64,000 nucleotides of DNA from Paracoccaceae bacterium (GTDB lineage: Bacteria; Pseudomonadota; Alphaproteobacteria; Rhodobacterales; Rhodobacteraceae): positions 854,136 through 918,135 of the forward strand of contig JAWPMR010000001.1 of assembly GCA_033344815.1 (NCBI GenBank), in the 5' to 3' direction. Position 1 is the first letter of the stretch; each line of letters starts with the position of its first letter. Positions 1 through 8,792 of the stretch are shown here, piece after piece. The notes beneath the pieces are model-generated. The model was not told the origin of the DNA, did no database searches, and was given only the letters and a program-made list of their open reading frames with translations. A program made the position numbers and the translations under genes.

Positions 1-25
1 CGTCTTACATGTGGGGCTTGAATAA

Positions 26-77
26 GGGCTGAGGCGAAAGCCTCGGTCCTCCCTATTTGAACAGACCGAGGTCAGCC
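26..77 (+). promoter_or_regulatory. Mutually exclusive hairpins (attenuator-like)
   Basis: A 10-bp stem with a GAAA tetraloop (arms 26-35 and 40-49, including G-U pairs) can form. Its 3' arm is also complementary to a later segment: CCTCGGTC at 41-48 pairs with GACCGAGG at 64-71. GGCTGA at 27-32 could also pair with TCAGCC at 72-77. The T tract after the first hairpin is weak, so this may be the terminator of a gene left of the window or a leader structure for the small genes on the right. Function is inferred only. Confidence 0.3.
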
Positions 78-90
78 AAACAACAACTGA

Positions 91-105
91 CAAATGATTC
101 ATTTG
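91..105. promoter_or_regulatory. Perfect palindrome, candidate operator
   Basis: CAAATGA-T-TCATTTG is a perfect 7-bp inverted repeat with a one-base centre, 50 bp upstream of the first small gene. A second short inverted repeat (CGTCA-AGCC-TGACG) follows at 114-127. The HTH-like protein encoded just downstream is an obvious candidate to bind here, but that is inference. Confidence 0.35.
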
Positions 106-155
106 GGTCGTTTCGTCAAGCCTGACGTTCGGTCGCAGCATCATGAGGTTTATCG

Positions 156-353
156 ATGCACGACTTGAAAGTGACGCCCGCCATGGCGTCCGTAATCAAA
201 CTGGCACGTTCTCAACGCATCCCGTATTCGTGGATCACGGGGTATTACACTGGCCTCAATTTTGGCCGCATCGCTGACGTTATGAAGGGGCGCTTGTTCC
301 CCAACGTGCCGCCAGCGCCGTCACTCCCATCCGACTTTCCGAGGGGGGTGTAG
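156..353 (+). CDS. Small HTH-like DNA-binding protein
   Basis: A 65-residue protein that I place only at the level of a fold. Residues about 22-48 contain the pattern I-x-Y-S-W-I-x(7)-LNFGRIADVMKGRLFP. This resembles small alphaproteobacterial HTH proteins in which a recognition helix reads 'N-x-GRI-x-E/D-V-x-x-G-x-x-F-P'. ATG at 156 follows a GAGG element. The stop overlaps the GTG just upstream of the next gene's ATG, so the two genes are probably cotranscribed. It could be an autoregulator or the DNA-binding partner of a mobile or toxin-antitoxin-like pair. No function is claimed beyond probable DNA binding. Confidence 0.55.
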   Translation: MHDLKVTPAMASVIKLARSQRIPYSWITGYYTGLNFGRIADVMKGRLFPNVPPAPSLPSDFPRGV

Positions 354-355
354 TG

Positions 356-634
356 ATGGCTAATATGTTAGTCACTTACGATCTCAACGGCCCGCATCCA
401 TCTCACAAAGAAATGGACGATCTGATTCCGAAGCTGGCGGTAACTTATGGCCGTGTCCTCGAAACAGTATGGTGGGTTGATTATCCGGGTACGGCTGCCC
501 AACTTCGTGATCGCTTGAAAACCATTCTTGGCAGTGAGGATTTGCTGTTGTTGGTCGAGTGTAAGAGTGCGGCATGGACAAAAACCCTTTTGGATAGCAA
601 ATCATTCAAAGACGCCTTCAATAAGGCAGCGTAA
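356..634 (+). CDS. Stand-alone Cas2-like (SinR-family-named) small protein
   Basis: A 92-residue protein beginning MANMLVTYDLNGP. It has the ferredoxin-like layout of Cas2/VapD-related proteins: beta-1 'LVTYDLN' with the Asp used by metal-binding members, a central 'TVWWVDYP' strand, an 'LRDRLKTILGSEDLLLLVE' helix-strand, then 'AAW'. Databases often label this family 'SinR family protein', although it is unrelated to Bacillus SinR. ATG 356 was chosen over GTG 353 because GAGGGGGG lies 8 nt upstream. There is no CRISPR array or cas1 nearby, so a role in CRISPR adaptation is unlikely; a nuclease or toxin-like role is possible. The pair with the preceding HTH-like gene looks like a mobile accessory module. 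Confidence 0.6.
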   Translation: MANMLVTYDLNGPHPSHKEMDDLIPKLAVTYGRVLETVWWVDYPGTAAQLRDRLKTILGSEDLLLLVECKSAAWTKTLLDSKSFKDAFNKAA

Positions 635-639
635 CGATT

Positions 640-666
640 AAGGGCGGCTTAATGGCCGCCCTTTTT
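640..666. terminator. Bidirectional rho-independent terminator
   Basis: GGGCGGC (642-648) pairs with GCCGCCC (655-661) around a 6-nt loop. It is followed by TTTTT on the plus strand and preceded by a short A-rich stretch. It serves the Cas2-like gene and overlaps the last codons of the convergent minus-strand gene. Confidence 0.75.
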
Positions 667-1107
667 CAGTGCCCATAACTTGCACACCCCATCCATACCC
701 GCCTCGACGACAAGCCCATCTTTCTTGATGGTGTTTATTGAAATGCCGATACGCTTTCGCAGCAAGCGCAAGGTTTCTGCATCCCCGTCTATCATTTGTT
801 CTATCACCCAAGCGTCCGCGATCTGCCGTGCAGACAGCGGGTCAGAGGCTTCCCTTAGCTGTGTCAGGATAAAGCGCTTCAAGTGCCCCTTGGGCGCTGT
901 GTGCCGCGGTATAAACCCGTCATGGTAGGTGGTCGGGGGCTATGCGTTCGGATCGAACAGCGCAACGCAGGCGTCAATATGTTTGATGCTTGTTCGTACC
1001 AGCTCTGCCTCTGTCGTGATCTTGCCGAGTAGCTTGGTTAACTCTTTCCGCTTGGCATTCAAGCCTGATACGGTGTTGGGACGTTCATAGACTACAGTGT
1101 TTTCCAT
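649..1107 (-). pseudogene. Winged-helix regulator-like gene split by an in-frame amber codon
   Basis: Read from ATG 1107, the minus strand encodes 55 residues (coiled region, ending ...IDACVALFDPNA), then TAG at 942-940. The same frame continues without other stops through ...PRHTAPKGHLKRFILTQLREASDPLSARQIADAWV... to 649. Together the halves (about 152 codons) match the layout of a common alphaproteobacterial small protein: an N-terminal helical pair ending in 'LFDP', a basic linker, and a C-terminal winged helix ('LS-ARQIA', 'RIGISINTIKKDGLV'). The downstream half has only a poor TTG start at 882. A nonsense mutation is the simplest explanation; a TTG-restarted separate protein is the alternative. 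The frame is otherwise intact, so the break is recent or tolerated. Confidence 0.55.
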
Positions 1108-1267
1108 GCCTCTTTATAGCTAACCATTTAAGATTATACAATAACCTTATTTGGTGAGTTTGCTCCATAATGCCGCAAAACAACGGGACCGACGTTTGGT
1201 TTTCGTTGGCGAGGGTGGCGGATTGCTCAGCTCTGAATCTCATCGCAGACATCGACAAGTTTGAGGA

Positions 1268-1462
1268 TCACCTTGCGCGCCAAGGGTCCGACCAAGTGCT
1301 TTCCTCCACCGATCCCCGCCTGCTCATCCCGCCCTGCGCATCGCGCGCAACAATAGCGTGAATGGCATCTTCGATGTGTTGGTTTGCGACGTCATATCTC
1401 GTTGTGTCGAGAGAATTCTGTATATCTCGGAGGGCAAAAATGGCCCAATGTGAATTTGTCAT
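1268..1462 (-). CDS. Small hypothetical protein
   Basis: A 64-residue reading frame starting MTNSHWAIFALRDIQNSL at ATG 1462. The frame remains open upstream, but the protein-like part begins at this ATG. The N-terminal 'HWAIFAL-x-DIQN' pattern followed by an amphipathic helix ('ANQHIEDAIHAIVA') resembles short uncharacterised Rhodobacterales proteins. No convincing ribosome-binding site is visible and the C-terminus is low in character, so it may be spurious. It lies downstream of the lipA stop on the same strand. Confidence 0.35.
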   Translation of the reverse strand: MTNSHWAIFALRDIQNSLDTTRYDVANQHIEDAIHAIVARDAQGGMSRRGSVEESTWSDPWRAR

Positions 1463-1570
1463 AGGCTCGGCTTTCAAGAGTAAATTACCCTTTCCACGTA
1501 CACAACCATGACGATAATTTTTACGGGAAAACCGCTGCGGATTTCCCCGGAAACCCACGCGCAAGTCTGC

Positions 1571-2530
1571 TCACGCAATTCCTAATTTTCGGTTGCGCGC
1601 ATCCCGCAGTCGCGCAAAATCATCCCCCGCATGATACGATGAACGGGTCAACGGCGTTGCAGATACCATCAGGAAACCTTTCCCATAGGCTGCCTTTTCA
1701 TACGAAGCAAATTCATCGGGATGCACGAAACGATCGACTGCATGGTGTTTTGGTGTTGGTTGCAGGTACTGACCGATCGTCAGGAAGTCGATATCCGCAG
1801 CGCGCATGTCTTCCATGACTTGCAGCACGGCTTGTTTATCCTCGCCCAAACCCACCATGATTCCTGATTTTGTGAACATGGATGGGTCCAGCTCCTTGAC
1901 GCGCTGCAAAAGACGCAAAGAATGGAAGTACCGCGCGCCGGGGCGCACTTCTGGGTATAGTCCCGGCACTGTTTCCAGGTTGTGATTGAACACATCCGGG
2001 CGTGCTTCAACCACTAGTTCCAAGGCTTCTGGCGCACATTTGATGAAATCGGGTGTCAGAATTTCGATTGTAGTGTCTGGACTGCGATGGCGAATCGCGC
2101 GAATCGTCTGAGCGAAATGATCTGCGCCGCCGTCTTCGACATCATCGCGGTCCACCGATGTGATAACCACATGGTTCAGTCCGAGCTTTTCAACCGCATG
2201 CGCCACCCGCCCCGGTTCAAAAGCGTCCAGCGCTTCGGGCGGCTTTCCTGTGGCGATGTTGCAAAAAGTACAGGCGCGGGTGCAGACCTCTCCCATGATC
2301 ATCATGGTGGCGTGGCCCTGGCTCCAGCATTCCCCGACGTTCGGGCACCCGGCTTCTTCGCACACAGTTACCAATTTGTTTTCACGCATGATCCGTGCCG
2401 TTTGTGCATACCCCTCCCCGCCCGGCGCTTTGACGCGAATCCAGTCCGGCTTTTTAGGTTGCGGATTATCCGGACGCCGGGCTTTTTCGGGATGGCGTTG
2501 CTCGGGGATTTTCAGATCGCGCGGGGCCAT
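1571..2530 (-). CDS. lipA: Lipoyl synthase LipA
   Basis: Radical-SAM enzyme that inserts two sulfur atoms into the octanoyl group on lipoate-dependent dehydrogenase subunits and GcvH. With the ATG at 2530 (GAGAAAG 6 nt upstream, preferred over TTG 2545) the protein has 319 residues, normal for the family. The auxiliary cluster cysteines are C57, C62 and C68 ('[13 protein letters not shown]'). The radical-SAM CxxxCxxC is C83/C87/C90 ('CTRACTFC'). The C-terminal 'TRSSYHAG' supplies the conserved serine ligand. It acts in the cytoplasm. No lipB is adjacent. The call is secure. Confidence 0.97.
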   Translation of the reverse strand: MAPRDLKIPEQRHPEKARRPDNPQPKKPDWIRVKAPGGEGYAQTARIMRENKLVTVCEEAGCPNVGECWSQGHATMMIMGEVCTRACTFCNIATGKPPEALDAFEPGRVAHAVEKLGLNHVVITSVDRDDVEDGGADHFAQTIRAIRHRSPDTTIEILTPDFIKCAPEALELVVEARPDVFNHNLETVPGLYPEVRPGARYFHSLRLLQRVKELDPSMFTKSGIMVGLGEDKQAVLQVMEDMRAADIDFLTIGQYLQPTPKHHAVDRFVHPDEFASYEKAAYGKGFLMVSATPLTRSSYHAGDDFARLRDARNRKLGIA

Positions 2531-2663
2531 ATTGGTCTTTCTCAAACGACAGAAGCTTTGAGCGCCTCCTACCTCTCCTGTTTAACCGAGTTGTAATGAT
2601 GGTTTCAACAGGGCTCGGCGTCGCAGCCAACATGGGAGCCATGCAAATTCTGCACCCCTCAAC

Positions 2664-2690
2664 GTAAAAGGGACGCTGTAAAAGCGCCCC
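2664..2690 (-). terminator. Terminator downstream of the DUF6456 gene
   Basis: On the minus strand GGGGCGC pairs with GCGTCCC (one G-U pair) around a 7-nt loop and is followed by TTTTAC. It sits 29 nt beyond the DUF6456 gene's stop and before lipA, so the two are separate transcription units. Confidence 0.65.
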
Positions 2691-2718
2691 TCATCAAGTC
2701 CTGCATTTGTTTTTTCAG

Positions 2719-3900
2719 CTAGCCGATCAATGGACCACCGGGGCCGATTGTCTCGTCATAGTGGCGCTTAAGCCGCATCAGGGCGATGCGCAGTACGATC
2801 TTGCCGGACCGCGCTGACCAGCCCAGTTTCTTTTCGGCCGTTTCCAGACCTTCGAGATAGCAACAGCACCGCAACACCACGTCCGATAGCCCCGGCCCAA
2901 GATCGGCCAGCGCATCAGCCACGCGTTTGCGCGCGGTGGAGGGACCATCTCCTACGCCACTGTCAGGTACAAAACTGCCACACCCGCCTGAGGTCAGGAA
3001 CTTGTCCCAGTTCTGCGCGACTCGAGGACCCATCTGCGCCAGTTCAAAGTCTTCTCGCAACCGTTCGCCAACGGTTACAAGATCATCATCCAGGAAGTTC
3101 TCGCCATTCTTGTCACGGCGTCGGGCCAATGCCGTCAAAGGGCTTTCCGCAAGGTTGTAGCGCATACGGCGTGGACGGCCTGTATCCACATCCGGAAGGG
3201 ATTTTTCCCCCCAACTGCGATGCTGACCGGCGAAATCGGCAGGGGCTTCGGCAAAACCGCCTGAGACAACTGTGCCACCTTCGGAGCCAAGCATTTCTTC
3301 TAGCGCGGCGCGCCCTGTTGCGGTGATGGTATAGCGTGTAATCTTGCCGGATACCTGCGCCGAGATCCATTCTTTCAGCGCCATTGCTTCGGCGATCTTG
3401 CGCGTCACAACACCTGTGCGTGTGGCCTGTGCCCCCGCACCATCGCGCACGATAACGGCCTTTTCCATCTCGGCGGCGACGGCCAAAACAGCGCCTTTTT
3501 CACAAAGCCTGCGCAAAACGCGCTCGCCTTCTGCTTTCAGGGAAGTCTCGCTTGGTGGGCTGTCCAAATCTTCGGACGGGGCCGTTATACGATCTTGGAA
3601 ACTCATGGGCATTTCGTCCTTTGTAATCATTTCGGCAGCGTCGGAACGGGGAACAAAATGAGCAGCACCCAGGGCTTTGAGGGCGGCATCAACCAATGGA
3701 TCATCACGCCGTGTCTCAACCCGCCGGATCTGGCGCAAAATCGTTGAGGCGTGGCAACCCGCCGCCCGAGCCAGCGCCCGGATGGGCAGGCCTGCTTCGG
3801 TATGCGCCAAATAAACCTGCGCTGCGGCCGGTACCCAGTCTGGCAAACCTGCCCGGACCGGCATATTCGGGCGCATTGTGGTTATTTCTAGCTCATTCAT
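2719..3900 (-). CDS. HTH / DUF6456-domain protein
   Basis: A 393-residue protein with an N-terminal helix-turn-helix at about residues 37-60 ('LPIRALARAAGCHASTILRQIRR'). A variable charged middle follows, with a second winged-helix-like section ('ARKIAEAMALKEWIS...YTITATGRAALEE'). The C-terminus (about 230-390) matches DUF6456: 'ESPLTALARRRDKNGENFL', then 'ERLREDFELAQMGPRVAQNWDKF'. Members are widespread in Rhodobacterales and are presumed DNA-binding regulators with no established function. It is monocistronic with its own terminator. An AT-rich stretch lies just upstream. Confidence 0.8.
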   Translation of the reverse strand: MNELEITTMRPNMPVRAGLPDWVPAAAQVYLAHTEAGLPIRALARAAGCHASTILRQIRRVETRRDDPLVDAALKALGAAHFVPRSDAAEMITKDEMPMSFQDRITAPSEDLDSPPSETSLKAEGERVLRRLCEKGAVLAVAAEMEKAVIVRDGAGAQATRTGVVTRKIAEAMALKEWISAQVSGKITRYTITATGRAALEEMLGSEGGTVVSGGFAEAPADFAGQHRSWGEKSLPDVDTGRPRRMRYNLAESPLTALARRRDKNGENFLDDDLVTVGERLREDFELAQMGPRVAQNWDKFLTSGGCGSFVPDSGVGDGPSTARKRVADALADLGPGLSDVVLRCCCYLEGLETAEKKLGWSARSGKIVLRIALMRLKRHYDETIGPGGPLIG

Positions 3901-4280
3901 ATCATCGGCACCCTGATCATATCGCAGTTAGGTTGATTTAAAATTTCACGATACAACCTAAGGATGATTTAGTTACCCGTTCGTTAACAGTTTCTGATTT
4001 AGCAATTATTCTATTTAAAATATAAACAGTATTTAAACCTCCGTGCGTTGCCCGAGACACATACGCAACAGTGAAAATCGTGAGTGATCGGGTGTGCCAG
4101 AAAACCACCTGACAAAACGCATCGTGCGTAAAAGTGCCCCAGTTCAAAGTGTTAACAAGTCCCTAAACCCTGCGAGCGTGGATTTCGGGGCGCGCGCAAC
4201 ACAGCGATCAACGATGTAATATCTGTCACAGCAGGGTGGAATAGCCCGCTTGGGGATAGACGGATATAAAGGAAAACCAA
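3901..4280. other. Intergenic region with AT-rich segment
   Basis: A 380-bp divergent spacer between the DUF6456 gene (minus) and the DUF6477 gene (plus). The part around 3935-4045 is clearly more AT-rich than its surroundings. TTAA-N7-CTAAC-like spacing at 4152-4168 is one mismatch from a CtrA-type box. No gene was recognised here. Confidence 0.4.
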
Positions 4281-4580
4281 ATGCAAGACCTGATCTCAAT
4301 GCTGCACGCAATTCGACGGCCGCCACTTCTTATGCGGGCAGCGCGTATCGGTGCCGAAGACTACAGACGTTCGGTGCATTTGCCGCGATTGCTGGGCTAT
4401 GGGATATTGCCCCGGCACGGTTCTGCACTCTTCAAACTGATTGAGATCGAGGCTGAACTTAACACACAACGCACCGGCGGGGATACCAGCTACAGCCTGA
4501 TTCGACATGTGGATGTGTTGATAGCAATGCTGGGAGAAGCCCGCGTCTTGCGCGCCTCTCAAGCAGCACCCGTTACATGA
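4281..4580 (+). CDS. DUF6477 family protein
   Basis: A 99-residue protein matching DUF6477 as I know it: 'DLISMLHAIRRPPLLMRAARIGAEDYRR' at the N-terminus, 'ALFKLIEIEAELNTQR' in the middle and 'YSLIRHVDVLIAMLGEARVLRA' at the end. The family is small, restricted to Rhodobacterales and of unknown function. ATG 4281 follows AAAGGAAAACCAA. Its 3' end overlaps the convergent MttB-like gene by 8 bp. Confidence 0.85.
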   Translation: MQDLISMLHAIRRPPLLMRAARIGAEDYRRSVHLPRLLGYGILPRHGSALFKLIEIEAELNTQRTGGDTSYSLIRHVDVLIAMLGEARVLRASQAAPVT

Positions 4581-6117
4581 AACTGTCAGGTGTTTCGGAT
4601 TTCTTACGCGCGATGTAATCCGAAATCGCCTCGTGGATTGCGGGATCCAGTGCCGGTTGCTGGTAATCATTCAGCATTTTTTCAACACGTAGGCTGGCGA
4701 GGGATTGCGTGTCCCGCCCGCCTTCATCTTCCCATGTCTCATAGGGTTTGTAATCCAACAGATCGGACTTCCAAAAGGCCGATTTAAAGTTGTTTTGCGT
4801 GTGCTCACACCCGAGGTAATGGCCACCGGGGCCGACTTCGCGAATCGCATCCATCGCCTGCGCGTTGGTATCAATGGACACCCCTCGTGCCAAATGATGC
4901 AGGGTGCCAAGCTGGTCGGCATCCATCACGAATTTTTCAAAAGATGACACGAGCCCACCTTCAAGCCATCCACAGGCATGCAACATGAAATTGACACCGG
5001 AGAGCAGTCCCATGTTCAGACTATTGGACGTTTCATAGGCGGCCTGGGCATCGGGCAGCTTTGAGCCGCAAAAAGACCCGGCCGACCGATAGGGCAAACC
5101 AAGGCGGCGTGCCAGCTGTCCTGCGCCATAGGTGATATGTGCGGCTTCGGGCGTGCCAAATGTCGGGGCGCCTGAGTTCATGTCAATGGACGTCACGAAA
5201 GCCCCCATGATCACCGGCGCGCCCGGACGGATCAATTGGCTATAGGCGATGCCTGCCATTGTTTCGGCCAACACCTGCGTCAACGTGCCCGCCACGGACA
5301 CGGGCGCCATCGCCCCGCCGACAATAAAGGGCGAAATGATGCAGGCCTGATTGTTTTTCGCATAGACCTCAAGCGCGCCCATCATCACGTCATCAAACGT
5401 CATTGGCGAGTTGATGTTGATCAGCGAGGTCATCACGGTGTTTTGCTGAACAAAGTCCTCGCCAAACAGCAGACCGCACATTTCCACCGAATCCTGGGCG
5501 CGTGAGGGCTCTGTCACTGACCCCATGAACGGCTTGTCGCTGAGCGTCATATGCGCCATCAACATATCAAGATGGCGCTTGTTCACCGGCAGGTCAGTGG
5601 GCTCGCACACCGTCCCGCCTGAGTGGTGCAACCATTTGGACATATAACCCAGCTTCACGAATTTGCGGAAATCTTCCATCGTGGCATAGCGGCGCCCGCC
5701 AGCGGCATCGCGCACGAAGGGCGGGCCATAGACCGGCGCAAGCACCAGATTTCGACCGCCCACCTCAACGCTGCGCGCCGGGTTGCGCGCATGCTGCGTG
5801 AAACTGGAAGGGGCGGTTTTACAAAGCTGCCGGGCAAGGCCGCGCGGGATGCGCACGCGTTCGCCTTTCACATCCGCGCCCGCATCACGCCAGCGCTGCA
5901 ATGCCGCAGGGTTTTCAACAAAATTTACGCCGATTTCCTCGAGAACCGTCTCGGCGTTGGCCTCGATGATCTCCAGGGCTTCTTCGTTAAGCACTTCGAA
6001 ATTGGGGATGTTGCGCTCGATAAAGCGCTCGGTCTCAAAAGACACCGCACTGCGCTCAGCGCGCCGGGCTGCGCCTCCGCCGCCCCGTCTTCCCCTACGC
6101 TCTGCTGCTTCGGCCAT
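4573..6117 (-). CDS. MttB-family trimethylamine/betaine methyltransferase (non-pyrrolysine)
   Basis: A 514-residue member of the trimethylamine methyltransferase family that methylates a cobalamin (corrinoid) protein from a quaternary or tertiary amine. ATG 6117 was chosen over TTG 6135 because GGGGAG precedes it. The N-terminus is Arg/Gly-rich ('ERRGRRGGGGAARR'), followed by the family's helical start and TIM barrel ('VYGPPFVRD', 'KPFMGSVTEPSRA', 'GPGGHYLGCEHTQ' near the end). The frame has no internal amber codon, so it belongs to the non-pyrrolysine branch that includes glycine-betaine enzymes and many uncharacterised Roseobacter paralogues. No corrinoid protein gene is adjacent, so the substrate is unknown. 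Confidence 0.88.
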   Translation of the reverse strand: MAEAAERRGRRGGGGAARRAERSAVSFETERFIERNIPNFEVLNEEALEIIEANAETVLEEIGVNFVENPAALQRWRDAGADVKGERVRIPRGLARQLCKTAPSSFTQHARNPARSVEVGGRNLVLAPVYGPPFVRDAAGGRRYATMEDFRKFVKLGYMSKWLHHSGGTVCEPTDLPVNKRHLDMLMAHMTLSDKPFMGSVTEPSRAQDSVEMCGLLFGEDFVQQNTVMTSLININSPMTFDDVMMGALEVYAKNNQACIISPFIVGGAMAPVSVAGTLTQVLAETMAGIAYSQLIRPGAPVIMGAFVTSIDMNSGAPTFGTPEAAHITYGAGQLARRLGLPYRSAGSFCGSKLPDAQAAYETSNSLNMGLLSGVNFMLHACGWLEGGLVSSFEKFVMDADQLGTLHHLARGVSIDTNAQAMDAIREVGPGGHYLGCEHTQNNFKSAFWKSDLLDYKPYETWEDEGGRDTQSLASLRVEKMLNDYQQPALDPAIHEAISDYIARKKSETPDSFM

Positions 6118-6314
6118 TTCGCTCTCCCCGTCCAATGCTTGCGCTGGTGCTACCCTATTCCGCAGGCTCTATTGTTGCGGTTAACGTCTTTGCAGGGAAA
6201 AAAGCGACATGCGCGCCGACGTCTCTTTCATCTCGGGCAAGATTTGAGCCGCTTCGGGGATGCGTGCCCATTCGGGCTCTTGCCACTTGGCCTTCCCACG
6301 CCTAATCAGCACTT

Positions 6315-7877
6315 ATGAGCACACATGATCATGACCGCCTTCTCATCATCGACTTTGGCAGCCAGGTAACCCAGCTGATTGCGCGGCGTCTGCGAGAGTT
6401 GAACGTCTACTGCGAAATCCACCCTTTCAATATGGTGGACGACGCCTTTCTGACAGAATTCGCGCCCCGGGCCGTTATTTTTTCCGGTGGCCCCTCTTCG
6501 GTGTTTGCTGATGGTGCACCGATGCCGCCAAAAGGTGTTTTCGAGCTCGGTGTGCCAATTCTTGGCATTTGTTATGGCCAGCAAGTGATGATGCAGTGTC
6601 TGGGCGGCAAGGTGGAACGCGGTCACGGCACCGCTGAATTCGGGCGCGCTTATGTCACACCCGAAGCGCGACGTCTTGCCTTGCTGGAGGGATGGTTTGA
6701 GGCAGATCGCGAACAGGTCTGGATGAGCCACGGCGATCACGTCAGCGAAATTGCCCCCGGGTTCGAGGTCTATGGCACCTCGCCCAATGCGCCCTTCGCG
6801 ATCACCGGGGATATTGGACGCAATTTCTATGCGGTTCAGTTTCACCCCGAAGTGCACCACACACCAAATGGCGCAAAACTCTATGAAAACTTCGTGCGTC
6901 TGGCCGGTTTTAAAGGCGACTGGACCATGGGTGCCTACCGCGAAGAGGCGATCCAGCGCATTCGCGATCAGGTCGGTACGGGCCGCGTGATCTGTGCGCT
7001 ATCGGGTGGGGTTGATTCGTCCGTGGCGGCGGTGCTGATCCACGAGGCCATCGGTGAACAACTGACCTGCGTCTATGTCGATCATGGATTGATGCGCAAA
7101 GATGAAAGCGCGCAGGTCGTCGGCATGTTTCGCGAACATTATAACCTGCCCTTGATCCACGCCGATGAATCCGACCTGTTTCTGGGACAACTCGAAGGCG
7201 TCAGCGACCCCGAGACCAAACGGAAAATCATCGGCGGGCTGTTCATTGAAGTGTTCGAAAAGCACGCCAAGGAAATGGGCGGCGCGGAATTTCTCGCTCA
7301 AGGCACGCTTTACCCTGATGTCATCGAATCGGTCAGCTTTTCAGGTGGCCCCTCGGTGACCATCAAATCACACCACAATGTGGGCGGTTTGCCTGAACGC
7401 ATGAACATGCAGCTGGTCGAACCACTACGTGAACTCTTCAAGGACGAAGTGCGCGCTTTGGGCCGAGAATTGGGCCTGCCCGACAGCTTTATTGGTCGTC
7501 ACCCCTTCCCGGGCCCGGGCCTCGCGATCCGCTGCCCCGGTGAAATCACCCGTGAAAAACTCGACATTCTGCGCGAGGCCGATGCGGTTTACATCGACCA
7601 GATCCGCAAGCACGGGCTTTATGATGAGATCTGGCAGGCCTTTGTGGCCATCCTGCCGGTGCGCACAGTGGGCGTAATGGGAGACGGGCGTACCTATGAT
7701 TTTGCCTGTGCCCTGCGCGCGGTGACGTCGGTGGACGGTATGACGGCGGATTATTACCCGTTCAGCCACGAATTTCTGGGCGAAACTGCGACGCGCATCA
7801 TCAATGAAGTGCCCGGCATCAACCGCGTAACCTATGACATCACCTCCAAACCCCCCGGCACCATCGAATGGGAATAA
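6315..7877 (+). CDS. guaA: GMP synthase (glutamine-hydrolysing)
   Basis: Converts XMP to GMP with ATP and glutamine in the cytoplasm. The 520-residue protein has a class-I glutaminase domain (nucleophile C86 in 'GICYGQQ'; His/Glu in 'QFHPEVHH') to about residue 195. An ATP-pyrophosphatase domain with the PP-loop 'SGGVDSS' follows. The C-terminal dimerisation/XMP-binding domain ends '[13 protein letters not shown]'. ATG 6315 gives the usual length. It is divergent from the MttB-like gene with about 197 bp between them. Confidence 0.98.
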   Translation: MSTHDHDRLLIIDFGSQVTQLIARRLRELNVYCEIHPFNMVDDAFLTEFAPRAVIFSGGPSSVFADGAPMPPKGVFELGVPILGICYGQQVMMQCLGGKVERGHGTAEFGRAYVTPEARRLALLEGWFEADREQVWMSHGDHVSEIAPGFEVYGTSPNAPFAITGDIGRNFYAVQFHPEVHHTPNGAKLYENFVRLAGFKGDWTMGAYREEAIQRIRDQVGTGRVICALSGGVDSSVAAVLIHEAIGEQLTCVYVDHGLMRKDESAQVVGMFREHYNLPLIHADESDLFLGQLEGVSDPETKRKIIGGLFIEVFEKHAKEMGGAEFLAQGTLYPDVIESVSFSGGPSVTIKSHHNVGGLPERMNMQLVEPLRELFKDEVRALGRELGLPDSFIGRHPFPGPGLAIRCPGEITREKLDILREADAVYIDQIRKHGLYDEIWQAFVAILPVRTVGVMGDGRTYDFACALRAVTSVDGMTADYYPFSHEFLGETATRIINEVPGINRVTYDITSKPPGTIEWE

Positions 7878-7923
7878 GGCATGCGCGCGCGCTGTTCAGC
7901 TGCGCCGGGGAAAAGCAAACCAG

Positions 7924-8787
7924 ATGAGCCCGACATTCAAAGCCGCCGTCTGGATGATGGGGTCCATCGCATCGTTTTCGTCCATGGCCGTCCTGGGGCG
8001 AGAACTTGCAGGCCAACTCGATACCTTTGAAATCATGATGTACCGCAGCCTTTTTGGCGTGGTGATTGTAGTGGCACTGGCCGGGCTGACAGGTACCTGG
8101 CGCGAGATCAACACGCAAAACATGTCGGTGCACCTCATCCGCAATATGGCGCATTTCACCGGTCAAAACCTGTGGTTCTATGCGGTAACGGTCATTCCGT
8201 TGGCACAGGTATTCGCTCTGGAATTCACCTCACCGATCTGGGTGATTGTGCTTTCACCGTTTCTGCTGGGGGAACGACTGACGCCGATGCGCGCACTTGC
8301 GGCGGTCATGGGTTTCATTGGAATCCTTGTGGTGGCACGTCCGGACATTGCCGGGATCAACGCCGGGGTGATCACGGCGGCCTCCTCCGCGATCTTCTTT
8401 GCGCTGACCATCATGTTCACCAAGCGACTGACCCGGACCCAGGGCATCACCTGCATCCTGTTTTACCTCACCACGATGCAACTGGTCTTTGGTGTGATTG
8501 CAGCCGGGTATGATGGCGATATCGCGGTGCCGACGGCTCAGGCCCTCCCTTTTGTGATGATGATCGGGGCGGCCGGCCTGTTGGCGCACTATTGTATGAC
8601 CAACGCGCTCTCGATTGCGCCCGCCACGGTTGTGGTGCCGATTGATTTCATCCGCCTGCCCGCCATCGCCGTTGTCGGCATGGTTCTTTACAATGAACCC
8701 CTCGATATGTGGGTCCTTTTTGGCGCAGTCATTATCTTTACCGGCAATTATCTGAACATCTGGGCAGAGACGCGTCAAAAAAGTTGA
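7924..8787 (+). CDS. EamA/DMT-family exporter
   Basis: A 287-residue inner-membrane protein with ten predicted transmembrane helices in two EamA repeats. ATG 7924 ('MSPTFKAAVWMM') is chosen because CGGGGAAA lies about 10 nt upstream; the open frame extends into guaA but has no better start. It lies 46 bp after guaA and may be read through from it. Substrates of such exporters vary (amino acids, nucleotides, drugs) and cannot be told from sequence. Confidence 0.88.
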   Translation: MSPTFKAAVWMMGSIASFSSMAVLGRELAGQLDTFEIMMYRSLFGVVIVVALAGLTGTWREINTQNMSVHLIRNMAHFTGQNLWFYAVTVIPLAQVFALEFTSPIWVIVLSPFLLGERLTPMRALAAVMGFIGILVVARPDIAGINAGVITAASSAIFFALTIMFTKRLTRTQGITCILFYLTTMQLVFGVIAAGYDGDIAVPTAQALPFVMMIGAAGLLAHYCMTNALSIAPATVVVPIDFIRLPAIAVVGMVLYNEPLDMWVLFGAVIIFTGNYLNIWAETRQKS

Positions 8788-8792
8788 TTTTA

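Noticed and set aside
356-634. Cas2-like gene as part of a CRISPR-Cas locus
   Set aside because: No repeat array, cas1 or effector gene is visible; stand-alone relatives are common outside CRISPR loci.
940-942. In-frame amber codon together with an MttB-family gene in the same window, hinting at pyrrolysine use
   Set aside because: The MttB-like gene has no internal amber codon, no pylS/pylT/pylBCD is present, and the amber codon is in an unrelated regulator-like gene. A nonsense mutation is simpler.
1170-1361. Plus-strand 63-codon open frame
   Set aside because: It overlaps the better minus-strand frame, and lacks a ribosome-binding site and any family pattern.
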